17,204 nt of DNA from an uncultured Oribacterium sp. (GCA_934279105.1 CAKQWR010000018.1:1-17204), one strand, 5' to 3'. Shown: positions 1 through 7,573, counted from the first letter of the stretch. Made by a program: numbers and translations. The notes: a model not told the origin generated them from the letters alone.

Positions 1-115
1 GAAGCATGGCGAATGAGCAGAAAATGAAGGGAACGTAGAAGAAGTTGCAGAGCCTTCGAGAAGGGCAGGATAGCGAGATAGATTAAAAGATATAGATTAA
101 GAAGTCGTGATCGAA

Positions 116-158
116 GATCATTCTTTACACTGATATGCGTAAAGGATGGTCTTTTTTT
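116..158 (+). terminator. Rho-independent terminator of an upstream gene
   Basis: Arms 116-128 and 139-151 pair over 13 positions with two G-U wobbles, around a 10-nt loop, and are followed by seven T residues at 152-158. It must end a plus-strand transcript whose gene lies before the window. The first 115 bases hold no frame long enough to be called a gene end. Confidence 0.85.
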
Positions 159-536
159 GACGCTGAAAAATCTCGTGGAAGTCTACGCGAAGGGATAGAA
201 GCTGCGCATCCGATGCGTTTTATGCTGGATATAAGAATATTCAAATGAATAGAAATTTGATTGTTTTTTTGTGTATACAATTTCATACCTCGAATTTTGA
301 CTGGTATTTCTATCTACAAGAAAATTTTAAATATAAAGTTTCTTTACACGAAACCATACTGCTTTTGACTTTGCGCTTGTTTTTTATAAGATTTATATAT
401 AAACAAGACGGATTTAGAGGATGATTTTGCTGAAAATAGCAAAAAGACTCACTTTTGTGCCAGGGCCCGGCAATCAAAAGAATAGTTCCTGATTCGTCTG
501 CAACGGAAAATGTTATGTGATCAATGGAGGACATTC
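159..536 (+). other. Leader region of the nhaC cassette with two tandem hairpins
   Basis: No coding frame is convincing here; the stretch is AT-rich. Two hairpins lie close together. The first pairs TTTTGCT (425-431) with AGCAAAA (438-444). The second pairs CTTTTG (452-457) with CAAAAG (475-480) and has an inner GCC/GGC stem at 459-461/469-471. I looked for the T-box AGGGTGG element and for the conserved core of SAM riboswitches and saw neither. No poly-T follows either hairpin, so a simple attenuator is not evident. The leader could still be regulatory. Confidence 0.4.
365..393 (+). promoter_or_regulatory. Possible promoter of the nhaC cassette
   Basis: TTGACT at 365-370 is a good -35. The best-looking -10, TATAAG at 385-390, is only 14 nt away. 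At the ideal 17-nt spacing the hexamer is AAGATT (388-393), which is weak. The region is very AT-rich, so the exact promoter is uncertain. Confidence 0.3.
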
Positions 537-1901
537 ATGGAAACGAATAAAACAGAAATCAAAAAGTCCTATGGGGCCAAAGCACTGATACCTATTGGGG
601 TATTTCTTGGGCTTTATCTTGGGTGTGGTATCGTGTTCACGGTGCTGGGAGCAGAATCACCTTTTGGTAAGATGCCACGATATGTGGCGGTTGTTGCAGG
701 TATTCTGTCAGCATTGCTGTGTTATCGACGGGATTTAAAATTCTCTGAAAAGGTTGATATTTACTGTAAAGGTGCAGGCGCTTCCGGTGTTGGACTTCTA
801 GGCATCATCGTCCTTTTAGCAGGTGCGTTTGCAAGTTCAACTGCTGCCATCGGTGGTAAAGATGCCATGGTGAACATGGGTATCGATCTTATTCCGACAC
901 AATTTCTTATTCCTGGTATTTTTCTGATCTGCTGTATTATTTCCACTTGTATCGGTACTTCGATGGGAACGCAGGTTACGATGATTCCGATTGCAATCGC
1001 GCTGGCGCAAGGTGCAGGCTTACATGCTGGTATGGCTGGTGCAGCTGCCATCGCAGGTGCCTATTTCGGAGATAACCTTTCGATGATTTCCGATACTACC
1101 ATCATTTCCTGCAAGGGTGTGGGTGCAGGTATGCGAGATAAGTTCTTGATGAACAGTAAGATTGCGCTTCCTGCAGGTATTCTGACCATGATCATTTACG
1201 GCGTACTGAGTGCTCAGTCGGTGAACCCGCAGGCCGTGCAGGAAGTGGCAGTCTATAATCCGATTACCGCACTGCCGTATCTGGCAGTGTTGGTTCTCGC
1301 AATCACCGGTCTGGATGTCATTATCGTTTTAGCTATTGGATGTGTTCTGAGCTGCATATTAGGACTGGCTCTTGGTACGGCAAGTTTCTGGGACTGGTCG
1401 ATGGCGGCTGGCGCAGGTATGGAGGATATGTTCTGGCTTGCGGTATTTGCATCACTGTGCTCCGGTCTGATGGAACTGGTGCGCACATATGGTGGCATCG
1501 ACTGGCTGGTGGAAACCGCTTCGAAGTATATGAAGAGTAAGAACAGCTGCCAGTATGTTGTCGGCCTGTTGACGGCAGCAATTTCTGGCACGACTCTGAA
1601 TAATCCGGTGGCCTGTATGATTGCTTCGCCGGTTGCTGGTGAGCTTGGTAAAAAATATGAAGTATCGCCTACAAAGTTAGCCACGCTAATGGATATCTTC
1701 TCTTGTGCTATTCTCATGGTCGTGCCACATGATAGTGGGTGCCTGCTGGTTCAGCAGTATTCCGGCTGCACTTATCTCGATATCATCAAATTCAGCGTTT
1801 ACCCTGTACTTCTGATTCTTTCCACTATCCTTGCGGTTCAATTTAACCTTTTCGAACCGAAAAATTGGAAAATGAAGAAGATGAGTAGTGAGACTATTTA
1901 G
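537..1901 (+). CDS. nhaC: NhaC-family Na+/H+ antiporter-like transporter
   Basis: A 454-residue polytopic inner-membrane protein, almost wholly hydrophobic, with about 11-12 membrane segments and a short basic C-terminal tail. The signature GDNLSMISDTT at residues 178-188 matches the NhaC-family GDxxSPxSDTT element within a membrane segment. Family members exchange Na+ and H+, but relatives exchange malate/lactate (MleN) or have been predicted from methionine-regulon comparisons to carry methionine (MetT). The start chosen is ATG 537, with GGAGG at 526-530 six bases upstream; an in-frame ATG at 510 has no ribosome binding site. Only 30 nt separate it from the downstream PLP enzyme, so the two are probably co-transcribed. 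The context favours an amino acid as cargo, but the sequence alone does not fix the substrate. Confidence 0.85.
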   Translation: METNKTEIKKSYGAKALIPIGVFLGLYLGCGIVFTVLGAESPFGKMPRYVAVVAGILSALLCYRRDLKFSEKVDIYCKGAGASGVGLLGIIVLLAGAFASSTAAIGGKDAMVNMGIDLIPTQFLIPGIFLICCIISTCIGTSMGTQVTMIPIAIALAQGAGLHAGMAGAAAIAGAYFGDNLSMISDTTIISCKGVGAGMRDKFLMNSKIALPAGILTMIIYGVLSAQSVNPQAVQEVAVYNPITALPYLAVLVLAITGLDVIIVLAIGCVLSCILGLALGTASFWDWSMAAGAGMEDMFWLAVFASLCSGLMELVRTYGGIDWLVETASKYMKSKNSCQYVVGLLTAAISGTTLNNPVACMIASPVAGELGKKYEVSPTKLATLMDIFSCAILMVVPHDSGCLLVQQYSGCTYLDIIKFSVYPVLLILSTILAVQFNLFEPKNWKMKKMSSETI

Positions 1902-1931
1902 AAAGCAATTCTTATTAAGAGGAAAGATGAA

Positions 1932-3128
1932 ATGACAAAAGAAGAATTTATCGCGAAGTATCTCGTGGACCGTCATGATACGGATTCCTGCAAATGGGAT
2001 GCAGAGCTGGAGCAGAAGTACGGAAGTCGCGATTTGATTTCGATGTGGATCGCAGATATGGAATTCCGGACACCGGATGAGGTGATCGAGGCGCTGACGA
2101 AGCGAGTACAGCATGGTGTGTATGGGTATTCCACCGTCCCGGAGAGCTACTATTCGGCACTCTCGAACTGGATGGAAAGTTACTATGGACTCGCGATTCC
2201 GAAGGACTGGGTACGCTTCTGCACCGGTTGTGTGACGGCGATTGCATGGTCGCTGCAGGCGTTTACGAAGCCGGGCGACCACTGCATGATTCTGACCCCT
2301 GTCTACTATCCGTTTCACAATGTGATTACCTACAATGACCGTCAGCTCGTGAAGGTGGATCTCAACTGCGATGAACAGGATCAGTTCACCCTGGATTTCG
2401 AGGCCATCGAAGGCGCTATCGTGGACAATGATGTGAAGCTGCTGCTTCAGTGTTCGCCGCACAATCCGGCTGGTCGTGTCTGGACAGAGTCGGAGCTGGA
2501 TCAGTTGTTTGATATCTGCCGTCGGCATCATGTGCTGGTGGTCAGCGATGAGATTCACCAGGATCTGTGTATCTTCGGGCATCGCTTCGTACCGGCGCTT
2601 GCCGTCGCTGGTGGAAAGTACCGGGACATGATCATCACCCTGAATGCAGCATCAAAGACTTTTAACCTCGCCGGACTGATCCATTCCCACATCATCATCG
2701 CGGATGAGCAGCTCCGTGCGCAGTATGATCTCTTCACCCGTGGCATGAACCGGAATGCGACGAACATCCTCGGACTAGTGGCGACAGAAGCCGGCTATCA
2801 GCATGGTGCGGAGTGGCTTGAAATCCTGAGAGGCATCATCGAGGATAACTACCGTTATATGAAGGAGACACTTTCTGAGAAAGTACCGAAGATGAAGGTC
2901 GTTCCACTCGAAGGTACCTATCTCGCTATGCTGGACCTTCGTGACTGTATGCCGAAGGAAGAGGTGCATGACTTCATCCTGAAGGACTGCCGGATTGCAG
3001 TCGATTATGGCGAGCAGTTCGGAGAGCACTTCATGGGCTTCGTCCGTCTGAATCTTGCGACGGATCCGAAGCTGGTAGAACAGGCGGTCTGCAATATCAC
3101 AGAGCAGTTAAAGAAAAGAGGCTGCTGA
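1932..3128 (+). CDS. patB: MalY/PatB-type PLP enzyme (cystathionine beta-lyase or aminotransferase), copy 1
   Basis: A 398-residue fold-type I PLP enzyme of the MalY/PatB class. Visible landmarks are MWIADMEF (38-45), HNPAGR (177-182), the SDEIHQDL block with the PLP-pyridine Asp at 206, the Schiff-base Lys242 in ASKTFNLAG, and the substrate-carboxylate Arg372 in VRLNLA. These enzymes are cytoplasmic and carry out C-S beta-elimination on cystathionine or cysteine conjugates (giving thiol, pyruvate and ammonia), transamination, or both. AGAGG at 1918-1922 precedes the ATG by nine bases. It is clearly homologous to the last gene of the cassette but diverged: the pre-lysine residues are NAA here and MAP there, and the active-site strand near residue 124 reads VYYPF instead of AYGYF. 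The two paralogues may differ in substrate. Confidence 0.88.
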   Translation: MTKEEFIAKYLVDRHDTDSCKWDAELEQKYGSRDLISMWIADMEFRTPDEVIEALTKRVQHGVYGYSTVPESYYSALSNWMESYYGLAIPKDWVRFCTGCVTAIAWSLQAFTKPGDHCMILTPVYYPFHNVITYNDRQLVKVDLNCDEQDQFTLDFEAIEGAIVDNDVKLLLQCSPHNPAGRVWTESELDQLFDICRRHHVLVVSDEIHQDLCIFGHRFVPALAVAGGKYRDMIITLNAASKTFNLAGLIHSHIIIADEQLRAQYDLFTRGMNRNATNILGLVATEAGYQHGAEWLEILRGIIEDNYRYMKETLSEKVPKMKVVPLEGTYLAMLDLRDCMPKEEVHDFILKDCRIAVDYGEQFGEHFMGFVRLNLATDPKLVEQAVCNITEQLKKRGC

Positions 3129-3190
3129 GTGATTTCATCGCCGGAAAAAGCATATAGAGATGAAGATATATAGGGATATTCGTTCCGGTA

Positions 3191-3208
3191 TCACCGATGA
3201 TACGGTGA
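3191..3208 (+). repeat. Small intercistronic hairpin upstream of ridA
   Basis: TCACCG (3191-3196) and CGGTGA (3203-3208) pair perfectly around a six-base loop. It has no T-tract, so it is not a terminator. It sits 29 nt upstream of the ridA ribosome binding site and may mark mRNA processing or stability. Confidence 0.4.
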
Positions 3209-3249
3209 GATAACAACGATAAAACATTTATATAAAGGAGAACACAATT

Positions 3250-3618
3250 ATGAAGAAGATTGATACTCAGAATGCACCAGGCGCCATCGGACCATATTCG
3301 CAGGGCTTTGTCGTAGGAAATGCCGTGTATACCTCAGGACAGCTTCCGGTCGATCCGGCAACGGGCGAGATGCCTTCCGACATCGCCGGTCAGGCGGAAC
3401 AGAGCTGCAAGAATGTCATCGCGATTCTCGAGGCAGTCGGCAGCAGTGCAGAGAAGGTTTTTAAGACCACCTGCTTCCTTTCGGATATGGACGACTTCGC
3501 TGCATTCAATGCAGTCTACGCAAAGTACTTCACGTCCAATCCGGCACGTTCCTGTGTTGCGGTGAAGACACTTCCGAAGAATGCACTGTGCGAAATCGAA
3601 GCAGTGGCTGAGGTGTAA
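3250..3618 (+). CDS. ridA: RidA enamine/imine deaminase
   Basis: A 122-residue protein of the YjgF/YER057c/UK114 family, the usual length. Family landmarks in order are GPYSQG (14-19), YTSGQLPVDP (27-36) and the C-terminal block NPARSCVAVKTLPKNALCEIEA (97-118). That block carries the catalytic Arg (R100 here) and the conserved Glu (E116) of the active RidA subgroup. The trimeric cytoplasmic enzyme hydrolyses reactive enamines such as 2-aminoacrylate, formed by PLP enzymes, to keto acid and ammonia. GGAG at 3237-3240 lies nine bases upstream of the ATG. It sits between two MalY/PatB enzymes that can generate 2-aminoacrylate and an aminotransferase of a type known to be damaged by it, so a protective role in this cassette is likely (inference). 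Confidence 0.93.
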   Translation: MKKIDTQNAPGAIGPYSQGFVVGNAVYTSGQLPVDPATGEMPSDIAGQAEQSCKNVIAILEAVGSSAEKVFKTTCFLSDMDDFAAFNAVYAKYFTSNPARSCVAVKTLPKNALCEIEAVAEV

Positions 3619-3707
3619 GCGGTAGATAGATATAAGTGGTGAAGAAAGACGAATCAAGTGTTTCTGAATAAGCAAGCGATGGAAAGACATAAAGAAGAGG
3701 CATGAAA

Positions 3708-4733
3708 ATGGAGAAAAGAAATCTGGACTGGGAAAATATCGGTTTTGCATATCATAAAACGAATCAGCGTTATGTGGCGAACTATAGAAACGGTGCCTGG
3801 GAGAAGGGTGGGCTCACAGAGGATGCGGATGTCGTGCTGAGTGAGTGCGCAAGCATCCTGCAGTACAGCCAGCAGGTCTTCGAGGGCCTGAAGGCATACA
3901 CGACCGCAGATGGTCATATCGTGACCTTCCGCCCGGATCAGAATGCGAAGCGGATGGCAGATTCTGCCCGTTTTATGATGATGCCGCCGGTGCCGGAGGA
4001 GATGTTCCTCGAGGCGGTTGATGAGGTGGTACGGGCCAATGCTGACTGGGTGCCGCCATATGGCACAGGCGCGACGCTGTATCTCCGTCCATATCTGTTC
4101 GGTACCAATCCGGTCATCGGTGTGAAGCCGGCGAGCGAATTTCAGTTCAGGCTCTTCTGTACCCCGGTCGGCCCGTACTTTAAGGGCGGCGCGAAGCCAT
4201 TGACACTTTGCGTGAGCGACTTCGATCGTGCAGCTCCACATGGTACCGGTCATGTTAAGGCAGGACTCAACTATGCGATGAGCCTTCATGCGTACGTCAC
4301 GGCACATGCAGAGGGATACGATGAGAATCTTTTTCCTGATTCCGCAACACGCCGCTATGTCGAGGAAACCGGTGGCGCCAACTTCGTGTTTGTAACGAAG
4401 GAGGGCGAGCTGGTGATTCCGAAGTCGACATCCATCCTGCCATCGATCACGCGTCGTAGTCTTATTCAGGTTGCCGAGGAAGTACTGGGACTCAAGGTGA
4501 CAGAACGCCCGGTGGAGATCGCCGAGCTTCCGAACTTCGTGGAAGCTGGTCTCTGCGGTACTGCAGCCGTGGTTTCACCGGTCGGAAAGATCGTGAATCA
4601 CGGAAAGGAAATCTGCTTCGCGAGTGGTATGGAGAAGATGGGACCGGTTCTTCAGAAGCTGTATGATCAGCTGACCGGTATGCAGATGGGAGTCATCGAA
4701 GCACCGGAAGGCTGGATCCGCCGCATCGTATAA
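3708..4733 (+). CDS. ilvE: Branched-chain amino acid aminotransferase
   Basis: A 341-residue fold-type IV PLP enzyme of the long (about 340 residue) BCAT form. Visible are QQVFEGLKAY, TLYLRPYLFGTNP, the PLP lysine K184 in GHVKAGLNYA, the EETGGANF motif (219-226) with the PLP-ring Glu, SILPSITRRSL and GLCGTAAV. It interconverts Leu, Ile and Val with their keto acids using glutamate, in the cytoplasm. In some bacteria it also aminates the methionine-salvage keto acid KMTB. An ATG six bases earlier (3702) lies only one base from the AAGAGG at 3695-3700, so ATG 3708 with seven bases of spacing is preferred. It is 89 nt after ridA with no terminator between them. Confidence 0.93.
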   Translation: MEKRNLDWENIGFAYHKTNQRYVANYRNGAWEKGGLTEDADVVLSECASILQYSQQVFEGLKAYTTADGHIVTFRPDQNAKRMADSARFMMMPPVPEEMFLEAVDEVVRANADWVPPYGTGATLYLRPYLFGTNPVIGVKPASEFQFRLFCTPVGPYFKGGAKPLTLCVSDFDRAAPHGTGHVKAGLNYAMSLHAYVTAHAEGYDENLFPDSATRRYVEETGGANFVFVTKEGELVIPKSTSILPSITRRSLIQVAEEVLGLKVTERPVEIAELPNFVEAGLCGTAAVVSPVGKIVNHGKEICFASGMEKMGPVLQKLYDQLTGMQMGVIEAPEGWIRRIV

Positions 4734-4764
4734 GCTTATTTATAAATGATGGAGAAATACAGGG

Positions 4765-4824
4765 GATATCTGCAGAGCGGTCGAAAAACGGCAGTGCCGC
4801 GGAAAAACCGCACTTGCGGATATC
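4765..4824 (+). repeat. Long composite intercistronic hairpin between ilvE and the second patB
   Basis: The outer arms 4765-4774 and 4815-4824 pair over 10 bp (one G-U), starting from GATATC on both sides. An inner stem GCGGT (4777-4781)/ACCGC (4807-4811) follows, and the apical loop holds a palindrome CGGC-AGT-GCCG (4789-4799). There is no T-run, and the ribosome binding site starts 17 nt later. It is not a terminator; RNA processing, stability or translational control are possible. Confidence 0.55.
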
Positions 4825-4854
4825 GATCTGGATAAATCGAAAGGAGATCATAAA

Positions 4855-6066
4855 ATGTATAACTTTGATGAAATTATAGATCGTCAGCATACCAATGCAT
4901 TAAAAACCGACGGCTTCCGCGGATATATTTTCCATGCGGGCCCGGAAAAGGTATTCCCATATAAAGATGATGAGTTCATCCATATGTGGGTTGCGGATAT
5001 GGAGTTTGCCGTTGCGCCGGAAATCATCGACGCGATGCGCCAGCGTCTGGATCGCCGTATCTTCGGATACACTGGTGTATTCACACACGATTACTATGAT
5101 TCCTTCAGCAAGTGGTGTAAGGATCACTATGACTGGAGCTTTCCGGAGGAGGAGCTTTGCTTCCGCCCAGGTATCATTCCGGCACTGTATCAGTTCGCCG
5201 AGACGCTTTGCACGAAGGATGAGAAGGTGCTCATGAACACTCCGGCTTATGGCTATTTCCTTCATGCGGCAGAGTATGCCGGTGTGGGTGCACTTCTTTC
5301 TCCGCTGAAGAAAAAGGAAGATGGTACCTTCGAGCTTGATTTCGAGAACTTCGAGAAGCAGTGTGCAGACCCAGCCTGCAAGCTCGTGTTCTGGTGCAAT
5401 CCGCAGAATCCGACCGGCCGTATGTGGACCGAGGAGGAGCTTCGTCGTGTCGCGGAAATCGTCGAGAAGTATAATCTCTGGATCATCTCTGACGAGATTC
5501 ACTGTGATCTGATTCGCTGCGGTCGAAAGCATATCCCGATGGCGAAGGTAATGCCGGACTATCCGAAGCTCATTACCTGTATGGCACCATCGAAGACCTT
5601 TAACATTGCGGGACTTGCATTCTCTAACATTATCATCCGTGATCCGGCGCTTCGTGCACGTTTCCAGGAGCGCGATAAGCTCTTCGGCATGGTCAATCCG
5701 CTTTCCCTTACAGCTGCGAAGGCGGCGTATGATCAGGGCGGTGCATGGCATGAGGCACTGAAGTCCTACCTCGATGGCAACTTCGCTTTCGTAAAGGAGT
5801 TTATGAGTGAGTATATGCCGGAGGCGGTAATGTACATTCCGGAAGCAACGTATCTTGCATGGGTTGATATGTCGGCCTGCCTTCCGGATATCGATGATCT
5901 TCCAGGATTCTTCGCGGACAATGCAGGTGTCCTGCTGGAGGGTGGTAACTCTCTCTTCGTCGGAAACGCAGCAGGTTATATCCGTCTGAATCTTGCGATG
6001 CCACGCAGCGTGATCAGGACCGGCCTCGAGCGCATGCGCGATGCGATCAATGCGCACAAGGCTTAA
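4855..6066 (+). CDS. patB: MalY/PatB-type PLP enzyme (cystathionine beta-lyase or aminotransferase), copy 2
   Basis: A 403-residue fold-type I PLP enzyme of the same class as the second gene of the cassette. Landmarks are MWVADMEF (44-51), NPQNPTGR (182-189), SDEIHCDL (212-219) with Asp213, Schiff-base Lys247 in APSKTFNIAG, and carboxylate-binding Arg377 in YIRLNLA. Expected chemistry is C-S beta-elimination and/or transamination in the cytoplasm. AAGGAG at 4841-4846 is eight bases from the ATG. It is the last gene of the cassette, and a strong terminator follows at 6155. Its divergence from copy 1 around the substrate pocket (AYGYFLHAAEYAG against VYYPFHNVITYND) suggests a different substrate rather than a recent duplication. 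Exact specificity cannot be read from sequence. Confidence 0.88.
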   Translation: MYNFDEIIDRQHTNALKTDGFRGYIFHAGPEKVFPYKDDEFIHMWVADMEFAVAPEIIDAMRQRLDRRIFGYTGVFTHDYYDSFSKWCKDHYDWSFPEEELCFRPGIIPALYQFAETLCTKDEKVLMNTPAYGYFLHAAEYAGVGALLSPLKKKEDGTFELDFENFEKQCADPACKLVFWCNPQNPTGRMWTEEELRRVAEIVEKYNLWIISDEIHCDLIRCGRKHIPMAKVMPDYPKLITCMAPSKTFNIAGLAFSNIIIRDPALRARFQERDKLFGMVNPLSLTAAKAAYDQGGAWHEALKSYLDGNFAFVKEFMSEYMPEAVMYIPEATYLAWVDMSACLPDIDDLPGFFADNAGVLLEGGNSLFVGNAAGYIRLNLAMPRSVIRTGLERMRDAINAHKA

Positions 6067-6154
6067 TATTTGGAAATAGCAACACCATCACTCCATTTCG
6101 AAAGACTCACCTTCTTTTCGTGGTGCTGCTGACGATAGATTGTTTCATACGCTT

Positions 6155-6211
6155 ACACGAAAGGCGGATAAGGATTGATCCCATCCTTACCCGCCTTTCG
6201 TGTACTGTTTT
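6155..6211. terminator. Strong terminator between the patB cassette and the convergent XRE gene
   Basis: Arms 6155-6175 and 6183-6203 pair over 21 positions with a single A-C mismatch around a seven-base loop. On the plus strand a short T-run (6208-6211) follows. It lies between two converging transcription units, so it probably serves both, although the minus-strand side lacks a clear T-tract. Confidence 0.8.
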
Positions 6212-6279
6212 ATCGGGGTGTTTCCCGAAGTTCATGCATCCGCTTCCTGTGCGTGGGCTGAAAGCGAAGGAAGCATCAT

Positions 6280-6987
6280 TTAAACGACAGAAAACATATT
6301 ATAGTATTTCATACGATGGATGTCGTCTTTGGAAATTTTTAACTCACGAACGAGTGCCGCATCCTCAGTCAGTAATTTTTTTGTGAACAGCATCTTCGTC
6401 GCGACCGGCATCAGCGGACGGGATGAAACGCCGTTCCAGAGGCCCCACTTACTATCCGCATCGAGGAAGGAGGCAAGAATCTGCAAGCTTGCTTTTTCCA
6501 TCGGATTGTTCTGATTCGTCAGCTCGATGAGGGTCAGGGCATCGAAGTGTTCCATGTAACCCCAGTAGGTATTTTCTGCCTGCTGATAGCGAGCGAGGTC
6601 CTTGAAATTCATGTACATGGCGATTTTATACTGATTTACATCGATGCGTGAGAAGACATCGAAGGCGGAACGGACGATCTTACCGTTCCGTCCATCGAAG
6701 TAATAACAGTAAAAGCGATCGACATCCTGAAAGAAGGCAGGGACGATTTCGCGCTGCAGTGAATTCTTCTCAGATACCGGTGTGTAGAGCAGCTGTTCTG
6801 TGCGCACATGAAGTGCATCCGCGAGCTCATAGAGCGTATCGATGTCGATGGATATTTCGCCACGTTCGTATTTCGATAGTGTGGCGCGACTTTTATGGAT
6901 GACGTTCGCAAGCTCCTCCAGTGTCAATTTACGACTCTGTCTGAACTGTCGAATCTTATTTCCGATTTCAATGCTGATGGTAGACAT
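6280..6987 (-). CDS. XRE-family helix-turn-helix regulator with an unassigned C-terminal domain
   Basis: A 235-residue protein. Residues about 8-66 form a typical Cro/C1-type HTH (IGNKIRQFRQSRKLTLEELA, then SRATLSKYERGEISIDIDTLYELADAL). The remaining ~165 residues are rich in aromatics (FYCYYFDGRNGKIVR; KYYNMFSVV at the end) and match nothing I can name; they could sense a ligand or mediate dimerisation. The ATG at 6987 has GGAGG (plus-strand 6994-6998) six bases upstream. An open frame extends 42 codons further upstream but lacks a ribosome site and would overlap the hxlR end. It lies 101 nt downstream of the HxlR gene on the same strand and may share its transcript. Confidence 0.8.
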   Translation of the reverse strand: MSTISIEIGNKIRQFRQSRKLTLEELANVIHKSRATLSKYERGEISIDIDTLYELADALHVRTEQLLYTPVSEKNSLQREIVPAFFQDVDRFYCYYFDGRNGKIVRSAFDVFSRIDVNQYKIAMYMNFKDLARYQQAENTYWGYMEHFDALTLIELTNQNNPMEKASLQILASFLDADSKWGLWNGVSSRPLMPVATKMLFTKKLLTEDAALVRELKISKDDIHRMKYYNMFSVV

Positions 6988-7088
6988 GAATATCCTCCGG
7001 GAACATGGATGCTGAACGTACAAAGGCATGACAAATACAGTAAGCTGATGCGATGCAGGAATCAACGAGTGCTGAACATGCAGAGAGC

Positions 7089-7463
7089 TTAGCGATAGTC
7101 GCAACGCTGGCACTGAGAGAGTGGTGTATCGGTTTCTTCTTTATAAAAAATACCGGACCAGCGGCAGATACTTTGAAGAATCGGCACAACCGAAGTCCCT
7201 TTTTCTGTTAAGGAGTATTCTACACGTGGCGGAATCTCATTATAGGATGTTCGTACGATGATCTGATCGGCGATCAGTTCCTTCAGTGTTGTGGCGAGTA
7301 CCGCATCGGTGATGTTTGCCATTTCGTTTCGAAGCTCACTGTAGCGGAGTGTTTCCTTCGCCGCAAGAACGCAGATAATACGAGATTTCCACTTGCCGCC
7401 GAAGACACTTAAACCATATTCCAGCGGGCAGCGTATATCTTTTTCGAGTTTCTTCTGATACAT
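7089..7463 (-). CDS. HxlR-family winged-helix transcriptional regulator
   Basis: A 124-residue protein with the HxlR/DUF24 layout: CPLEYGLSVFGGKWKSRII near the N terminus, then RYSELRNEMANITDAVLATTLKELIADQIIVR (recognition helix and wing) and PPRVEYSLTEKG. Cys12 is in the position of the redox-sensing N-terminal Cys of the YodB/CatR/HypR-type members, which respond to electrophiles or disulfide stress. A further CQRC (118-121) sits at the C-terminal end and could add thiol or metal sensing. AAAGGAG (plus-strand 7471-7477) is well placed before the ATG. The operator-like repeat in its own promoter region recurs upstream of the flavoprotein gene at 7686-8078, suggesting that it regulates itself and that gene (inference). 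Confidence 0.88.
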   Translation of the reverse strand: MYQKKLEKDIRCPLEYGLSVFGGKWKSRIICVLAAKETLRYSELRNEMANITDAVLATTLKELIADQIIVRTSYNEIPPRVEYSLTEKGTSVVPILQSICRWSGIFYKEETDTPLSQCQRCDYR

Positions 7464-7483
7464 AACAGTGCTCCTTTACTTTT

Positions 7484-7533
7484 AGTTTAAATCATGACTG
7501 CTTCTATGAAAAGTGACTCATGAAATTATGAGT
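7484..7533 (-). promoter_or_regulatory. Putative promoter and operator of the hxlR gene
   Basis: On the minus strand a TTTTCA/TAAACT pair with a 17-nt spacer (plus-strand 7507-7512 and 7484-7489) is a modest promoter. Overlapping its upstream side are the palindrome ACTCAT (7516-7521)/ATGAGT (7528-7533) and the AGTGACT core (7512-7518). The minus strand reads ATGAGTCACTT, nearly identical to the ATGAGTGACTT found near 8188-8198. Confidence 0.4.
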
Positions 7534-7542
7534 ATAAAAAAT

Positions 7543-7573
7543 AAAAAAAGCACGGATCATCACGAATCCGTGC
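7543..7573 (-). terminator. Terminator for the minus-strand flavoprotein gene
   Basis: GCACGGAT (7550-7557) and ATCCGTGC (7566-7573) form a perfect 8-bp stem with an 8-nt loop. On the minus strand seven T residues follow (plus-strand A-run 7543-7549), then a further A/T-rich tract. It lies 112 nt beyond the stop codon of the gene at 7686-8078, so that gene has a long 3' UTR. The interval 7574-7685 holds only a 9-bp direct repeat TGCATGTGC (7634-7642 and 7662-7670). Confidence 0.85.

Noticed and set aside
160..536. T-box or SAM riboswitch ahead of the amino-acid cassette
   Set aside because: Neither the T-box AGGGTGG bulge nor the SAM-I core was found, and there is no terminator just before the gene.
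510..536. Upstream ATG 510 as the nhaC start
   Set aside because: No ribosome binding site precedes it, whereas GGAGG is ideally placed before ATG 537; the extra residues are also not hydrophobic like the rest of the protein.
4900..6057. A 385-codon minus-strand open frame opposite patB-2
   Set aside because: Antisense to a complete PLP enzyme; no recognisable motif or ribosome site.
6988..7113. 42-codon N-terminal extension of the XRE gene
   Set aside because: It would overlap the end of hxlR, lacks a ribosome site and adds residues before an otherwise complete HTH; ATG 6987 has a strong site.
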